Source of the DNA: Vesta saturnalis
Taxonomy: Eukaryota > Arthropoda > Insecta > Coleoptera > Lampyridae
DNA length: 64,000 bases
Direction: 5' to 3'
Assembly: GCA_036346205.1 (NCBI GenBank)
Contig: JARFJB010002416.1
Span: 1 to 64,000, forward strand
In this document: positions 36,936 to 47,199 of the stretch, one piece after another
Layout: each line of letters starts with the position of its first letter
How positions within the stretch are numbered: position 1 is the first letter of the stretch
Program-made: the position numbers and the translations under genes
The notes under the pieces: generated by a model
Told to the model about the DNA's origin: nothing
Databases searched by the model: none
The model's input: only the letters and a program-made list of their open reading frames with translations

Positions 36936-39360
36936 ATGCAAGGCTTAGGATATCGGGGAAGGCTAATGTTAAATGCATTAAAAAACAGTATTACGAACAA
37001 AACTGATATTGAAATAATTGTGAGTGACAGAAATGAAGAAAATATAAGTGTAAATACGGACTCTAGGTAAGTTTACTATTATTATAGTTCTGTTCCTTAA
37101 TTTCTTTCCCGTGGCTATGTCTGCCTTCATTTAAGGCAATAAAGCCCATTGATTGTGGTTATATTTCGTAATTACGTAATATTACTTGGAATTCTAGCTG
37201 AGTTTAGTCTAAATACTCAATCTTTTTATTAACTTAACCCTGAAATGGCCTAATGGTTTTATCTTTTGCCTGATATTTGTATAGCCACGGGATCGAATTG
37301 CCGCACAGGTGACAATAAATTTTTCTATTAAAAATATACATTTTGCCTATTAATTTATACAGAGTGTTCATATGTATTTATAAAATGTACATGTAAATAT
37401 TAAATTATATTACACTTTTTTATTACATTACATTACTTAATAAGTGTTTTTTTTCAGAAATCAAGAGGTAGACCATATTGATCAAAATGCAGTTGCTTCT
37501 ACTAGTCATGGCAGTACCCTACTTTTAGAAGATCTAGCAATGTCTTCATGGGAAGATTTTTCATCTGATGATAGTGTTGCTGAGCCCACTTACCAACCAG
37601 ACTCTGACACTCTTAGTTCGTCTTCAAGTAAACAACAGCAACAAAACCAACAGAATAAAAAAAGAAGATTGATGAGTGTTAAGGAAAAATATGTAGATAA
37701 TAAAAATAAACATAAAATGTTACCAAGAGTTTGCTCTGCAGCTTGTAAGAAATCTTGTTCAGAGTTTACTGAAGAGGAAAGGACAGATATTTGGAATGAA
37801 TATTGGGAAAAAGACTACACAGTACGGAGGCAATGGCTGGCTAAATGTGTAGAATTTACAGCGGTATCGCGAAGAAGGGTTTCAGTCAGCAATGAATACA
37901 AACGAAACTTAAGTAGAGTATATAGGTTTGGAAAGAAATCCACACCTGAATTATATGTAATAGTATGCAAATCTTTTTTTCTGAATACTTTAGGATACAC
38001 AAGTGACTCTGTCATTAACGAGCTATCATCTGCCATAAAAAAAGCTCCCTTAAACGCTTATGTTAAAGAAAATCGTGGTAAAAAGGCAAAGAAAGTTTGT
38101 AACAGGGAAATTATGAGCAGTCACATAAACTCATTTAATCCATGCATTAGCCATTATCGCAGAAAAAATGCACCTTACACTAAATATCTGCCATCGTCTC
38201 TTACTGTAGACATAATGTTTAAAAATTTTAATTTAAAACATCCAGGTGTATGTAAAGTAGAAAAATGTTAAAATCCATGAAAATATCACTTCGTATGCCA
38301 AAAATGGACAGTTGTTCCGATTGTTTAGAATTTAAAAATTTGACTGAAGCGTCAAATATAAGCCGTGATGTACAAGATAGCTGGGAGTCTCATAAAAAAA
38401 AAGCAGACACTGCAAACCAATATTATAAAATAGACGCAAATGTAACTGAAAATCCTGGAACTAAATATTATTCATTTGATTTACAGAAAGTTTTACTTTT
38501 GCCTATTATTCCAGGAAACAAAGATGTCTTCTTTACTAGCCGTTTAGTAATTTTTAACGAGGTCTTTGCTTCATTACAGAAAAAAAGTAATAAGAATTAT
38601 TCTGTTATTTGGCACGAAGCATTTGGTGGACGAGACGCTTCCAATATTATTGATGCGATATACGCTCTTATTAAAGACGAAAGAGACACAAATAATTTTG
38701 TTTTTTGGGCAGATAATTGTTCTGCCCAAAATAAAAATTGGTTTTTATTTACAGCCTTAATAACTTTAGTGAATAATGATATCCATAGTTTGCACGTTAA
38801 CAAAATTACATTAAAATATCTCACCAAAGGTCATACACACATGACTGCCGATGGTGTACATGGTAACATAGAGATGCAGATTAAAAAAACTGGAAATATT
38901 TACGACTTTGAAGACTTATTAAATGTCATAAAGAAATCACGACATAATTTAAAAACAGTAGTAGTTACGAAATCATTTAATTGGCCCAAGAAAAGCGACA
39001 ATTGAGAAAAATGACGAAAACGATCCTATGAAAATTTTGTATTAAATAATATTGTAGAAGCCGAATTTATGAGAGGATCTACAATATTAAAATATAAAAC
39101 AGATTTTAAAAATGATTACAATGAATTGGACTTCCTCCAAAAAGGTTCAACTTTAAAAATTTTCCGCAGGAAAAATCGATAGAGGTATAACAAATAATAA
39201 AAAATGATATTGTCAATAAACTTCTTCCTCTGATGCCTCAAAACAGACATAAATTTTGGAAAGATCTACCTGTTACAGACACGGTGTCAGATCTTATTCA
39301 AGATTATGGACTTCACAACTCGATGTTGATGTTGATGAACATCCTCAGAATCGGATAATT
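36936..39360 (+). pseudogene. Transposase-like gene (ADNC...QNKN type), frameshifted
   Basis: Exon 1 runs 36936-37066, ending at a GTAAGT donor. Exon 2 starts at 37458 after a T-rich tract and CAG, and the reading frame is continuous across the join. The N-terminal third is Ser/Gln-rich with a basic KKRRL cluster. Cysteine pairs follow (VCSAACKKSC near 37730; MDSCSDCLEF near 38300). A frameshift at about 38265 moves the rest to the frame 38265-39005, where FDLQKVL, a W.EAFGGRDASN block and FWADNCSAQNKN (near 38700) are the likely acidic-residue motifs. Similarity to the typical C-terminus (LPLMPQNRHKFW near 39228) persists past 39005 in broken frames. I associate this pattern with uncharacterised insect proteins carrying DUF7869, from memory. 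Probably a dead transposase. Confidence 0.65.
37243..37315 (+). pseudogene. tRNA-like sequence inside the intron
   Basis: ATGGCCTAATGGTT fits box A and GGGATCGAATTGC is a degraded box B, about 45 bases apart, within the 391-bp intron of the transposase gene. It is probably the decayed head of a SINE or a tRNA pseudogene. No complete cloverleaf or terminator was found. Confidence 0.35.
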
Positions 39361-39863
39361 TATAAGATTTTACTGTTTAAAACAATTTTATTATCAATTG
39401 TTTCAAAATTTATTTTGTAAATATTATTTTAAAATTAAAGATGTACTTCACATCACGTACTTTGTTTTATTAAGGAAATCTAACTATACTAACTTAATTT
39501 TCCCAAATTAAAACACAGTATGTGTCTTTAACCTATTCCAACTAAAACTTATTTTGTTGACAAAACTGTATAAAAATACTGTTTTATAGTAGATTATTAC
39601 TGCATACTTAATTTTATTAAAAAATAAATGGTGTTTACACAATGTAGTTTTTGCAGTTTTTTAGCTCTCCTGAACATTTAAGCAAATGGCGTTTACAGTG
39701 TTTATACTTGGGACAGCCGAATGGGTAGTAACATCTTCTAAAAATAAAAATAAAATGGTGCGCAAATAATATTAATACACTAATGTAAACTATATATGCT
39801 AGAACGTATATCACCTATACATTGGATGCCGTAAATCAATTAATCATTAGTTGTACTAAAGTG

Positions 39864-42240
39864 AGTAGTATAGCTATACGGGTCCTGGCTCACTTCGTCT
39901 ATAGCAAAGCAATTCCTTTTCAGAGGCCAAGGTCATCACATTCGCTACGTCCAAGTACATGGTTTTCAAGGTCATACACATTGTAGGCCACGTTGTAGGA
40001 ATGGTTGGTAACCCTGCCTCTTCAAGCGCTTCAAGGTCACTAGAAAAGTTACTAGATTGTCCACGTCAATTACATCTATTCCTGAAGGTCATTGCCCTCA
40101 AGCAAGTCTATGCATGTTTCGAGGCCACGCCCTGTTCTGAGAAACAAAGGGGGCCCATTGTTTAAAGTCTATACTTTCAAGGTCAGAGAACAAAGACGAT
40201 CTATTGTTCAGTTATTCTAAAAATAGATTGTTATCTCAATTCTATGAAATCAAGAATAAAGGCGATCCATTGTCAACGCTTCAAAGTCTATGCTTACAAT
40301 TTTCAAGGTAAAAGAACAAAAGCGATTCATTCTTCTGGTCGAGTTATAAAATAAATTGTTATCTCAATTTAGGAAATCAAGAACAAAGACGATGCATTGT
40401 TCAAAGTCTATGCTTATAATTTTCAAGGTAAATGAACAAAGACGATTCATTGTTCTGGTTGATTTATAAAAAATAGATTGTTATCTAAATACATCTCTTT
40501 CAAGAACAAAGGCAATCCATTGTCAACGATTTAAAGTTTATGCTTAGAAGGTCACACCTCTGCAAAGACGATTCATTGTTCAGTTAGAAATAGATTGTTA
40601 TCTCAATTCTAGGAAATCAAGAGCCCTGAGGTGCATATTTCAAAGCCACGCCCCCCAAAACAGGTGGCCGTTCCCCTAAACAGGTAGCCGTTTCCTAAAA
40701 ACAGGTAGCCGTTTCCTAAAAACAGGTACCCGTTTCCTAAAAACAGGTAGCCGTTTCCTAAAACAGGGGTCCGTTTCAAAACAGGTAGCTGTTTCGCAAC
40801 CGTTTCATACGACCACATCTCAATTCTGAGAAATCAAAAGGGGCCCATTGTTTAAAGTCTATACTTTCAAGGTCAGAGAACAAAGACGATCTATTGTTCA
40901 GTTATTCTAAAATAGATTGTTATCTCAATTCTATGAAATCAAGAATAAAGGCGATCCATTGTCAACGCTTCAAAGTCTATGCTTACAATTTTCAAGGTAA
41001 AGAACAAAAGCGATTCATTCTTCTGGTCGAGTTATAAAAATAAATTGTTATCTCAATTCTAGGAAATCAAGAACAAAGACGATGCATTGTTCAAAGTCTA
41101 TGCTTATAATTTTCAAGGTAAATGAACAAAGACGATTCATTGTTCTGGTTGATTTATAAAAATAGATTGTTATCTAAATACATCTCTTTCAAGAACAAAG
41201 GCAATCCATTGTCAACGATTTAAAGTTTATGCTTAGAAGGTCACACCTCTGCAAAGACGATTCATTGTTCAGTTAGAAATAGATTGTTATCTCAATTCTA
41301 GGAAATCAAGAGCCCTGAGGTGCATATTTCAAAGCCACGCCCCCCAAAACAGGTGGCCGTTCCTAAACAGGTAGCCGTTTCCTAAAACAGGTAGCCGTTT
41401 CCTAAAAACAGGTACCGTTTCCTAAAAACAGGTAGCGTTTCTAAAACAGGGGTCCGTTTCCCAAAACAGGTAGCTGTTTCGCAACCGTTTCCCCCCATAC
41501 GACCACATCTCAATTCTGAGAAATCAAAAAAGGGGGCCCATTGTTCAAAGTCTATGCTTATAAGGTCACACCTCTGATAAAGGTGATTCATTGTTTTGGC
41601 TCTGTCATAGCTTCTAAAATTCTAGGAAATCAATAACAAAGACGATGCATTGTTCAAAGTCTATGTTTACAATTTTCAGGGTAAAAGAACAAAAGCGATT
41701 CATTGTTCTGGTCGAGTTATAAGAAATAGATTGTTATCTAAATACATCTCAATTCTAGGAAATCAAGAACAAAGGCGGTCTATTGTTCAAAGTCTATATT
41801 TATCATTGTTTTGGATGAGTTATAAAAAATAGATTGTTATCTAAATACACTTCAATTCTGAGAAATCGTGAACAAAGACGATGTATTGTCAACGCTTCAA
41901 AGTTTACGTTTACAAGGCCACGTGAGAGAACAAAGACGATCTATTGTTCAGATATAAAAATAGATTGTTATCTCAATTCTGAGAAAAATCAAGAACAAAG
42001 AGGGCTCATTGTTAACGGTTCAAAGTCTATGCTTACAAGGTTACACGAGAGAACAAAGACGATCTATTGTTATGGATGAGTCATAGCTTCTAAAATTCTG
42101 AGAAATCATGAACAAAGACGATGCATTGTTCAACGATTCAAAGTCTATGCTTACAATTTTCAAGGTAAAAGAACAAAGACGATTCATTGTTGAGTCGTAG
42201 CTTCTGAAATTCTGAGAACAAAGACGATGCATTGTTCAGA
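39864..42240. repeat. Left TIR of the Polinton, dyad-rich array
   Basis: About 2.38 kb, matching the inverted right TIR. It is dominated by interspersed copies of GAACAAAGACGATNCATTGTTC, itself an inverted repeat (GAACAA/TTGTTC), spaced about 50-70 bp. Between them alternate ATAGATTGTTATCTCAATTC and AAAGTCTATGCTTACAATTTTC. A subarray of AAACAGGTAGCCGTTTCCTA repeats lies at 40659-40805 and again at 41345-41490. The block 40151-40840 is tandemly repeated at 40841-41533 (period ~690 bp). No genes are present; small open frames here are repeat artefacts. Confidence 0.92.
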
Positions 42241-42493
42241 CTGGTCATCTAACAAGTAAAACGTTTTTTTTTTTATAAGACTACCACAATATACAGATAA
42301 AAATTGATTTAAGTAAATACACATATTATGGGAAGTTTGATGTACTTAACATACCTTTGCTGGATCATATAACATTCCTACAACCATATGTAAACATGCT
42401 CATTTCGTAGTGTTTAGTCGTAGTGCGGTTGTGGACAAGTAAAGTCATGAAAAAGCAATAAAATCGCTCCTGGATACCTCATGTAATAACAAT

Positions 42494-43293
42494 ATGAATA
42501 ATAATTTAACATTTTGTTGTTCATGCTGTCAAAATAGTGATGGTAGTAGTAGTAGCAAAATGAAGAGAAACAAGATGAAGGTTATTCCGACTGGTCATCA
42601 TCATTTCAAGATAGGGCTGAGGTGTATAAACAGGCAGCTAATGAATACTTAATTGATTGTGCTTCCTATAAACTATCGAACGATACGCATATTGAAATTG
42701 GATACAGTACACACCTTAACCTTGCACCAGTAGTGCGTATGAGATGTAGCAACAACGTGGTATTAGACGTGAAGGAATGGAATGAACTTCTAAGATGGTA
42801 TTCATATGTAGAAATACAATTTCTCCGATCCCAAGAAATTGAAAGCCAAATTGATTGGTCACATGTAAACGAGGAGGATATAATACATGAGCAAGATTAC
42901 GAATCTCTATCTAGTAATCTCGGTATTTATTGCAATTGGGAATTGCTTAAAGGATATGAGAGAATTTTGAAAACTGTTATGATAGAAAACTACAACTGTT
43001 GTTCGTGTACATTCAATGCCCATAACATAGAGGAACTATTCGATTTGAAGGATATAATAAGCTATAGATTGGAATTTCTTGAATCTTACAATCTAGCCTG
43101 TTTCTATGAAAAATTCATACGGCAAGTGGTTGACTACCGTCGTTTTCGTGAGAAGGAATTCGGTGATGATGACATTTATAAAGACATTGATGATGTTATA
43201 AATGCCAAGTATAATATTAATTCACATAACACTGTATGCTTAATGGAAATATTGTACTATCGCCCTGCCTATCTAATGTATAGCATTTACTAA
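42494..43293 (+). pseudogene. Unknown Polinton protein, N-terminal frameshift
   Basis: The main frame is open from 42556 to 43293, but its first codon downstream of the TAG at 42553 is not ATG (the frame only meets a GTG at 42622). A plausible ATG with a cysteine-rich start (NNNLTFCCSCC) lies at 42494 in another frame, so a single-base indel near 42550 is likely. The protein has an acidic N-terminus, a conserved-looking globular body with many Cys, Tyr and Trp, and ends ...LMYSIY. A polyadenylation signal AATAAA follows within ~10 bp. It is the first gene of the rightward block, ahead of the capsid genes. I do not know its function; a regulatory or virion-accessory role is a guess. Confidence 0.55.
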
Positions 43294-43353
43294 AAATAAA
43301 GTTTTTACACGATTTTAGGTATAAATACCCTACCCTATCCCTCAAGGTGAACA

Positions 43354-43761
43354 ATGATAGGTAAGAAGCGGAAGAGTGCAGGTGGTTTAGTGAACACGCT
43401 AATCAATAAACTACCGGTGGAATTACATTTACCCGGTTACCAGTATTGTGGTCCCGGTACAAAATTAGAGAAACGACTAGCACGTGGCGACCCCGGTATT
43501 AATCAATTAGATGCGCAGTGCAAACTGCATGATATCAGTTATAGAGACTACCAAGATTTAGAAAGTCGACATAGAGCAGATAAAATTTTAGAAGAAAAAG
43601 CTTGGGAACGCTTTAAATCAGCAGACGCAACATTAGGTGAACGAGCTGCAGCTTTAGCAGTCGGTACCACCATGAAGGCAAAGAGAAAATTTGAATGGGG
43701 TTTAAACGTCGGTCCAAGAAGAAGAATGGTGAAAGTTTATTGCATGTACGGAAAACAATAG
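43354..43761 (+). pseudogene. Phospholipase A2-like virion protein (VP1u-type), frameshifted
   Basis: Residues ~25-60 read LPGYQYCGPGTKLEKRL...DAQCKLHDISYRDY: a YCGPGT calcium loop followed by a D..C..HD..Y helix, the PLA2 signature shared with the unique region of parvovirus VP1, where it breaches endosomal membranes. Such domains are common in arthropod Polintons. The start is ATG 43354, downstream of a short AT-rich leader. The frame ends at 43761, but lysine-rich coding character continues in another frame to about 43860, so a frameshift truncates it. The catalytic His-Asp pair appears present. Confidence 0.85.
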
Positions 43762-43859
43762 CTAAAGAAATGAAAGCTAACGGAGATTTCACCGACACTA
43801 TAAAGTCAGCACTGTCAACGGCAAAACGTGTAGTAAAAAGGTTGGGGAAAGAAAAACAT

Positions 43860-44128
43860 TAAAGTTCCTAGAGTAATTCCTTACCTAAACAAGGAGGTGT
43901 TTTGCCATTTCTTATTCCGTTATTCGCAGGATTATCAGCAATCGGTGCTTTAGCTGGCGGTGCATCGGGAATTGCCAAAGCAGTCAATGATGCAAAAATG
44001 CCAAAAATTGCAAGAGGAGACATCGCGCCATAATCGTATGATGGAATCAATCGCTGGTGGCGCATTCTATCTAAAACCATACAAATCTGGAGGTGCATTA
44101 TACTTAAAACCGTTTCCAAAAACTGAGT
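43860..44128 (+). pseudogene. pX/pVI-like hydrophobic virion segment
   Basis: Plus-strand frames across 43860-44128 encode a hydrophobic Gly/Ala-rich stretch (FAGLSAIGALAGGASGIAKA near 43925-43985). A second segment follows with a repeated AFYLKPYKSGG / ALYLKPFPK motif near 44065-44125. In Polintons such a segment follows the PLA2-like domain and is compared with adenovirus core/cement proteins. Two or three frameshifts interrupt it. It could be the C-terminal half of the preceding gene rather than a separate one. Confidence 0.6.
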
Positions 44129-44470
44129 AGATTACCCGAAAGAGCGTTAACAGATATTGATTTAAAGAAATACACAAAAGGTGTACCATACTTTAGGGTA
44201 TTTTTATGAGAGATAGCCTGCCTAAATTACCACAGAAAATGAATCTGGAATCATCAACTTAGATAGTCAGAGTGGACCGGGTACACATTGGGTTTGCTAC
44301 AAAAGCGTGGTGAAAAGGTATGGTATTACGATAGTTTCGGTAATCTTCGACCACCAGTTGAAGCGATTAACTACTTTCGGGGATGTAAAATTTATTATAA
44401 TTACAATCAAGATCAGGAATTTAATAGCATTATTTGCGGGCACCTATGCCTACAATTTCTATATAAATAA
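44129..44470 (+). pseudogene. Adenain-like cysteine protease (PRO), frameshifted
   Basis: This is the maturation protease of the Polinton virion block, of the adenovirus protease/Ulp1 fold. Coding starts near 44129 (LPERALTDIDLKKYTKGVPY). The catalytic His sits in GPGTHWVCY near 44275-44300, an Asp in YYDSFGNLRPP near 44325-44355, and the nucleophile Cys in ICGHLCLQFLY near 44430-44465. All three triad positions are visible. Frame changes at about 44205 and 44235-44285 break the N-terminal half; the last 60 codons (44288-44470) are open. Length, if whole, would be ~115 residues, short even for this family. Confidence 0.85.
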
Positions 44471-44497
44471 TTGACATAACCTTAAATTTTCTCAGTT

Positions 44498-45198
44498 ATG
44501 TCAATAACATTCAGTTTAGAAGGTGTTGGTAACATAGCTAGCTGCAACTTCTACCCACCGATAGAGCTAGATTTGGAGAAGAAATACGTTGTTGGATTGG
44601 TGGGATTCTACGGTGCAACAGCATTAGAAACATTTATACGGGCAACGATAGATTTTATTTTAGAACAAATTCATCTCATTTGCGAGTGATTAATATTCCA
44701 CACGGTGCCTATGAGTTAGATGAAATTAGTGCTTACTTGAAATCAAAGATACCCACAGAAAAATTTTTCATTAGGGCAAACAACAATACGCTTAAGTGTG
44801 AGATAAACAGTTCATTTGAGATCGATTTTACTAAAGAGAGTAGCATTGGCCGCATGCTCGGGTTTGAGCCTAGAATACTAAAAGCGAACGTTCACACATC
44901 TGCGTTAGACATCCAAATAATTAAACACACTAATCTGCATGTGGAGTGCAACATTATAAAGGGATCTTATCGAAACGGTAAACCTGCAAAGGTAATATAC
45001 GAAATTGACGTTTCCGTACCCTCGGGCTACCGTTTGGATAAAGTTCCAACCAACACTCAATATTTAGAAATAAACACAGACATAATCAGTAATATAACAA
45101 TCAAATTGACAAATCAAAAGGGTGAGTTAATAGACTTTGGTGAAAGTGAACCATTCACGGTACGCTTAGAACTAAAAGAACATGGGTCTGCGAATTAA
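44498..45198 (+). pseudogene. Minor capsid protein (penton-like), frameshifted
   Basis: The start ATG at 44498 begins SITFSLEGVGN..., followed by FYPPIELD and YVVGLVGFYG, the typical opening of Polinton minor capsid proteins (single jelly roll, vertex/penton subunit). A frameshift near 44610-44615 ends this frame at 44689. The rest continues in the frame recorded as 44680-45198, with INIPHGAYELDEISAYL and a C-terminal set of beta-strand-like segments ending ELKEHGSAN. Total coding length is about 233 codons. It sits between protease and major capsid genes, the usual order in this block. Confidence 0.8.
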
Positions 45199-45937
45199 TC
45201 ACAGGACAATTCCATACAAAAGACCCAATCAACCCTCATTGCAGTTAACATCTGCAGAGAAATACTTTTAACATCAATTGGATTGAAAGTTCTGAGTGAG
45301 CAAACCATTAAACGTGTTTCAAAGCGTACATTTTAATAGAATTAATGTATCTCTAAGAAATATTAAATTTGTTGAATGAAGTTTACTTTAATGTCTATCT
45401 CTTTTACACAATGATATGTCGCGCTTACACACGTGAAGCTGAATGCATTTATCTAAAATATGTAATGTTTTATTGAACAATAGGTTTTCTTTGTTAATAA
45501 TAGCATTTGCATTCTTAAAAAAATTTGTAGGAATGTATAAAAAAATGTAATATTCAAGCTAATAAAGACTTTCTTTGTATAAAACACACACACACACACA
45601 ATGCATCTGCATTCTTAAAAATTATTTTTAATAACTTTAAAACTTATATAGTACTTAATAGACTTTAATGAAAATGTGTTATGAAGAAAAAAGTTTCGCT
45701 ATAAATAACAATAGGTTTGCATTCAAAAGTATGTAATTTAAAAAATGCAATATTTAATGTGAACAAGGATTTTCTTTGTATAACACATTTATAGTGCATT
45801 CTTGAAAAATTTAAAGTAAACAAACTGTAAAAGGCATAATTAATAACAATTAATTTTAAAAGTTTGAAATTTATATAAAAGACATCATCCCTTTAGTAAA
45901 TCTTTAATTACTCATCAACCCTCATTGCATCTACACA
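45199..45937 (+). repeat. Decayed duplication of the capsid-gene leader
   Basis: This 0.74-kb gap contains ATCAACCCTCATTGCA at 45228, which recurs at 45913 just before the capsid ATG. It then holds a garbled copy of that gene's first codons (CAAACCATTAAACGTGTTTC, CGTACATTTTAATAG near 45300-45340). Further, GCATT(T/C)GCATTC... and CTTTCTTTGTATAAAACAC / TTTTCTTTGTATAACACA recur within it at ~210-230 bp spacing. A short (CA)n is at 45586-45600. Stops make the duplicate non-coding. Confidence 0.65.
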
Positions 45938-47152
45938 ATGACCGAATCATTAAACATCTTTCAAAACGTACATTTTGATGATGCTATAATTAAATCAGAT
46001 ATTCACACCTATCTTCCGTATGGCTCTTCTAAGTATGGACCTTCCGAAGAAATACGCATTTTAATTCAAAGTCAGGATCTAATTACAGCTACTTATGATA
46101 GTTTTCTGTACATAGAAGGTAAGCTGAAGAAAGAAGATGAAGGAAAATCATGTAACTTAACCAATAATTTCCCCAACTTCCTTTTCGAAGAGATTCGTTA
46201 TGAGTTAGGCGGTCAAAGAGTGGACGTTTGCCGAAATCCAGACATAACATCTACACTTAAAGGATATATTTCTTATACGACAAGCAAGAGCAAAGCATTA
46301 AGCCATTTGGGGTGGTCACCAAAGAATGAGGAACCATTACAAGTAGAATTCAATGAGGGAAATGGCGAAAAATCCTTTGCAGTATGCATACCATTGAACC
46401 ACATATTTGGAATAATGGAGGATTATCGTCAAGTGATCGTGAATATGCGTCAAGAGTTGATTTTAATTCGATCTAGAAGCGATACAAACTGCTACTATGG
46501 TGACGTTGATGCGGAAATAACCCTAAATAAAATTCAATGGAAAGTACCACACTTAACCCTTAGTGATGCCGCGAAACTAGACTTATTTGAAGGAATAAAT
46601 AAGAATTCTATTATTACTGTTCCATTTCGTCAATGGGAGTTATATGAATTACCTGCTTTAAAACAAGCAACCTCTGATATATGGCCAATAAAAACATCAA
46701 CGCAACTGGAAAAACCGCGCTGGATAATTGTTGCATTCCAACAAGGTAAAAGGTACACAAAGTCTGCAAGAGCCGGAAATTTTGATCACATTAACATCAG
46801 GAACCTTAAAGTACATCTGAATTCAGAGTATTATCCCTATGAAGCAATGCATTTGAACTTCAGTGCTAACCAATACATACCTGCCTATCGCAATTTTTTG
46901 AACTTCCGATGTGACTACTATGATGAAGATAATACAGATGTGTTATTCAACTACACCGAATTCAAATCATGTCCAGTATTTGTAATGGACTGTTCTAAGC
47001 AGAATGAATCCTTAAAAAACTCAACAGTAGACATCAAATTGGAAATGGAATCTCTAACACCTTTCGATAATGGAATCGTTGCCTATGGTCTTATTCTCCA
47101 CGATGCTATTGTGCAGTACAACCCACTCACCGGAGAAGTGAAAAAATTATAA
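45938..47152 (+). CDS. Major capsid protein, double jelly roll
   Basis: An uninterrupted 404-codon ORF. The N-terminus (TESLNIFQNVHFDDAIIKSD) and the following SDIHTYLPYGSS and DSFLYIEGKL motifs are typical of the double-jelly-roll major capsid protein of insect Polintons. LFEEIRYELGGQRVD, a PLNHIFGIMEDYRQVI region and the C-terminal two strands match the same family. The protein would form trimeric capsomers of an icosahedral virion. It is among the few ORFs still open in this element. The start is well supported by the N-terminal motif; AATAAA lies near 47164, about 12 bp past the stop. Members are often longer (500-650 residues in vertebrate copies), but ~400 is usual in insects as far as I recall. 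Confidence 0.85.
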   Translation: MTESLNIFQNVHFDDAIIKSDIHTYLPYGSSKYGPSEEIRILIQSQDLITATYDSFLYIEGKLKKEDEGKSCNLTNNFPNFLFEEIRYELGGQRVDVCRNPDITSTLKGYISYTTSKSKALSHLGWSPKNEEPLQVEFNEGNGEKSFAVCIPLNHIFGIMEDYRQVIVNMRQELILIRSRSDTNCYYGDVDAEITLNKIQWKVPHLTLSDAAKLDLFEGINKNSIITVPFRQWELYELPALKQATSDIWPIKTSTQLEKPRWIIVAFQQGKRYTKSARAGNFDHINIRNLKVHLNSEYYPYEAMHLNFSANQYIPAYRNFLNFRCDYYDEDNTDVLFNYTEFKSCPVFVMDCSKQNESLKNSTVDIKLEMESLTPFDNGIVAYGLILHDAIVQYNPLTGEVKKL

Positions 47153-47199
47153 TCTGTATTATATAAATAAAAATGTTGTTATTATTCGTTTAGTTTCAT

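Larger units (their letters stand above)
36371..39723 (+). mobile_element. DNA transposon with 4-bp TSD (Sola-like?)
   Basis: The left end CGGCTGTCCCAAATATAAAC (from 36375) matches the inverted right end CGGCTGTCCCAAGTATAAAC (ending 39719); similarity continues through ACTGTAAA. Flanking 4-bp duplication AATG lies at 36371-36374 and 39720-39723. The ACAGTGTTT phrase also recurs subterminally near 36608 and 36640. The element is 3,345 bp and encodes a single spliced transposase-like protein. A 4-bp TSD fits Sola-type elements, among others; the assignment is tentative. Confidence 0.85.

Noticed and set aside
40609..42232. Short open frames in the left TIR (e.g. repeated LFLGNGY) and their counterparts at 56.7 kb
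   Set aside because: Products of TIR internal repeats; no conserved domain.
42622..42624. GTG as start codon of the 42.6-43.3 kb gene
   Set aside because: A eukaryotic gene should use ATG; an upstream ATG at 42494 plus a likely frameshift explains the coding sequence better.
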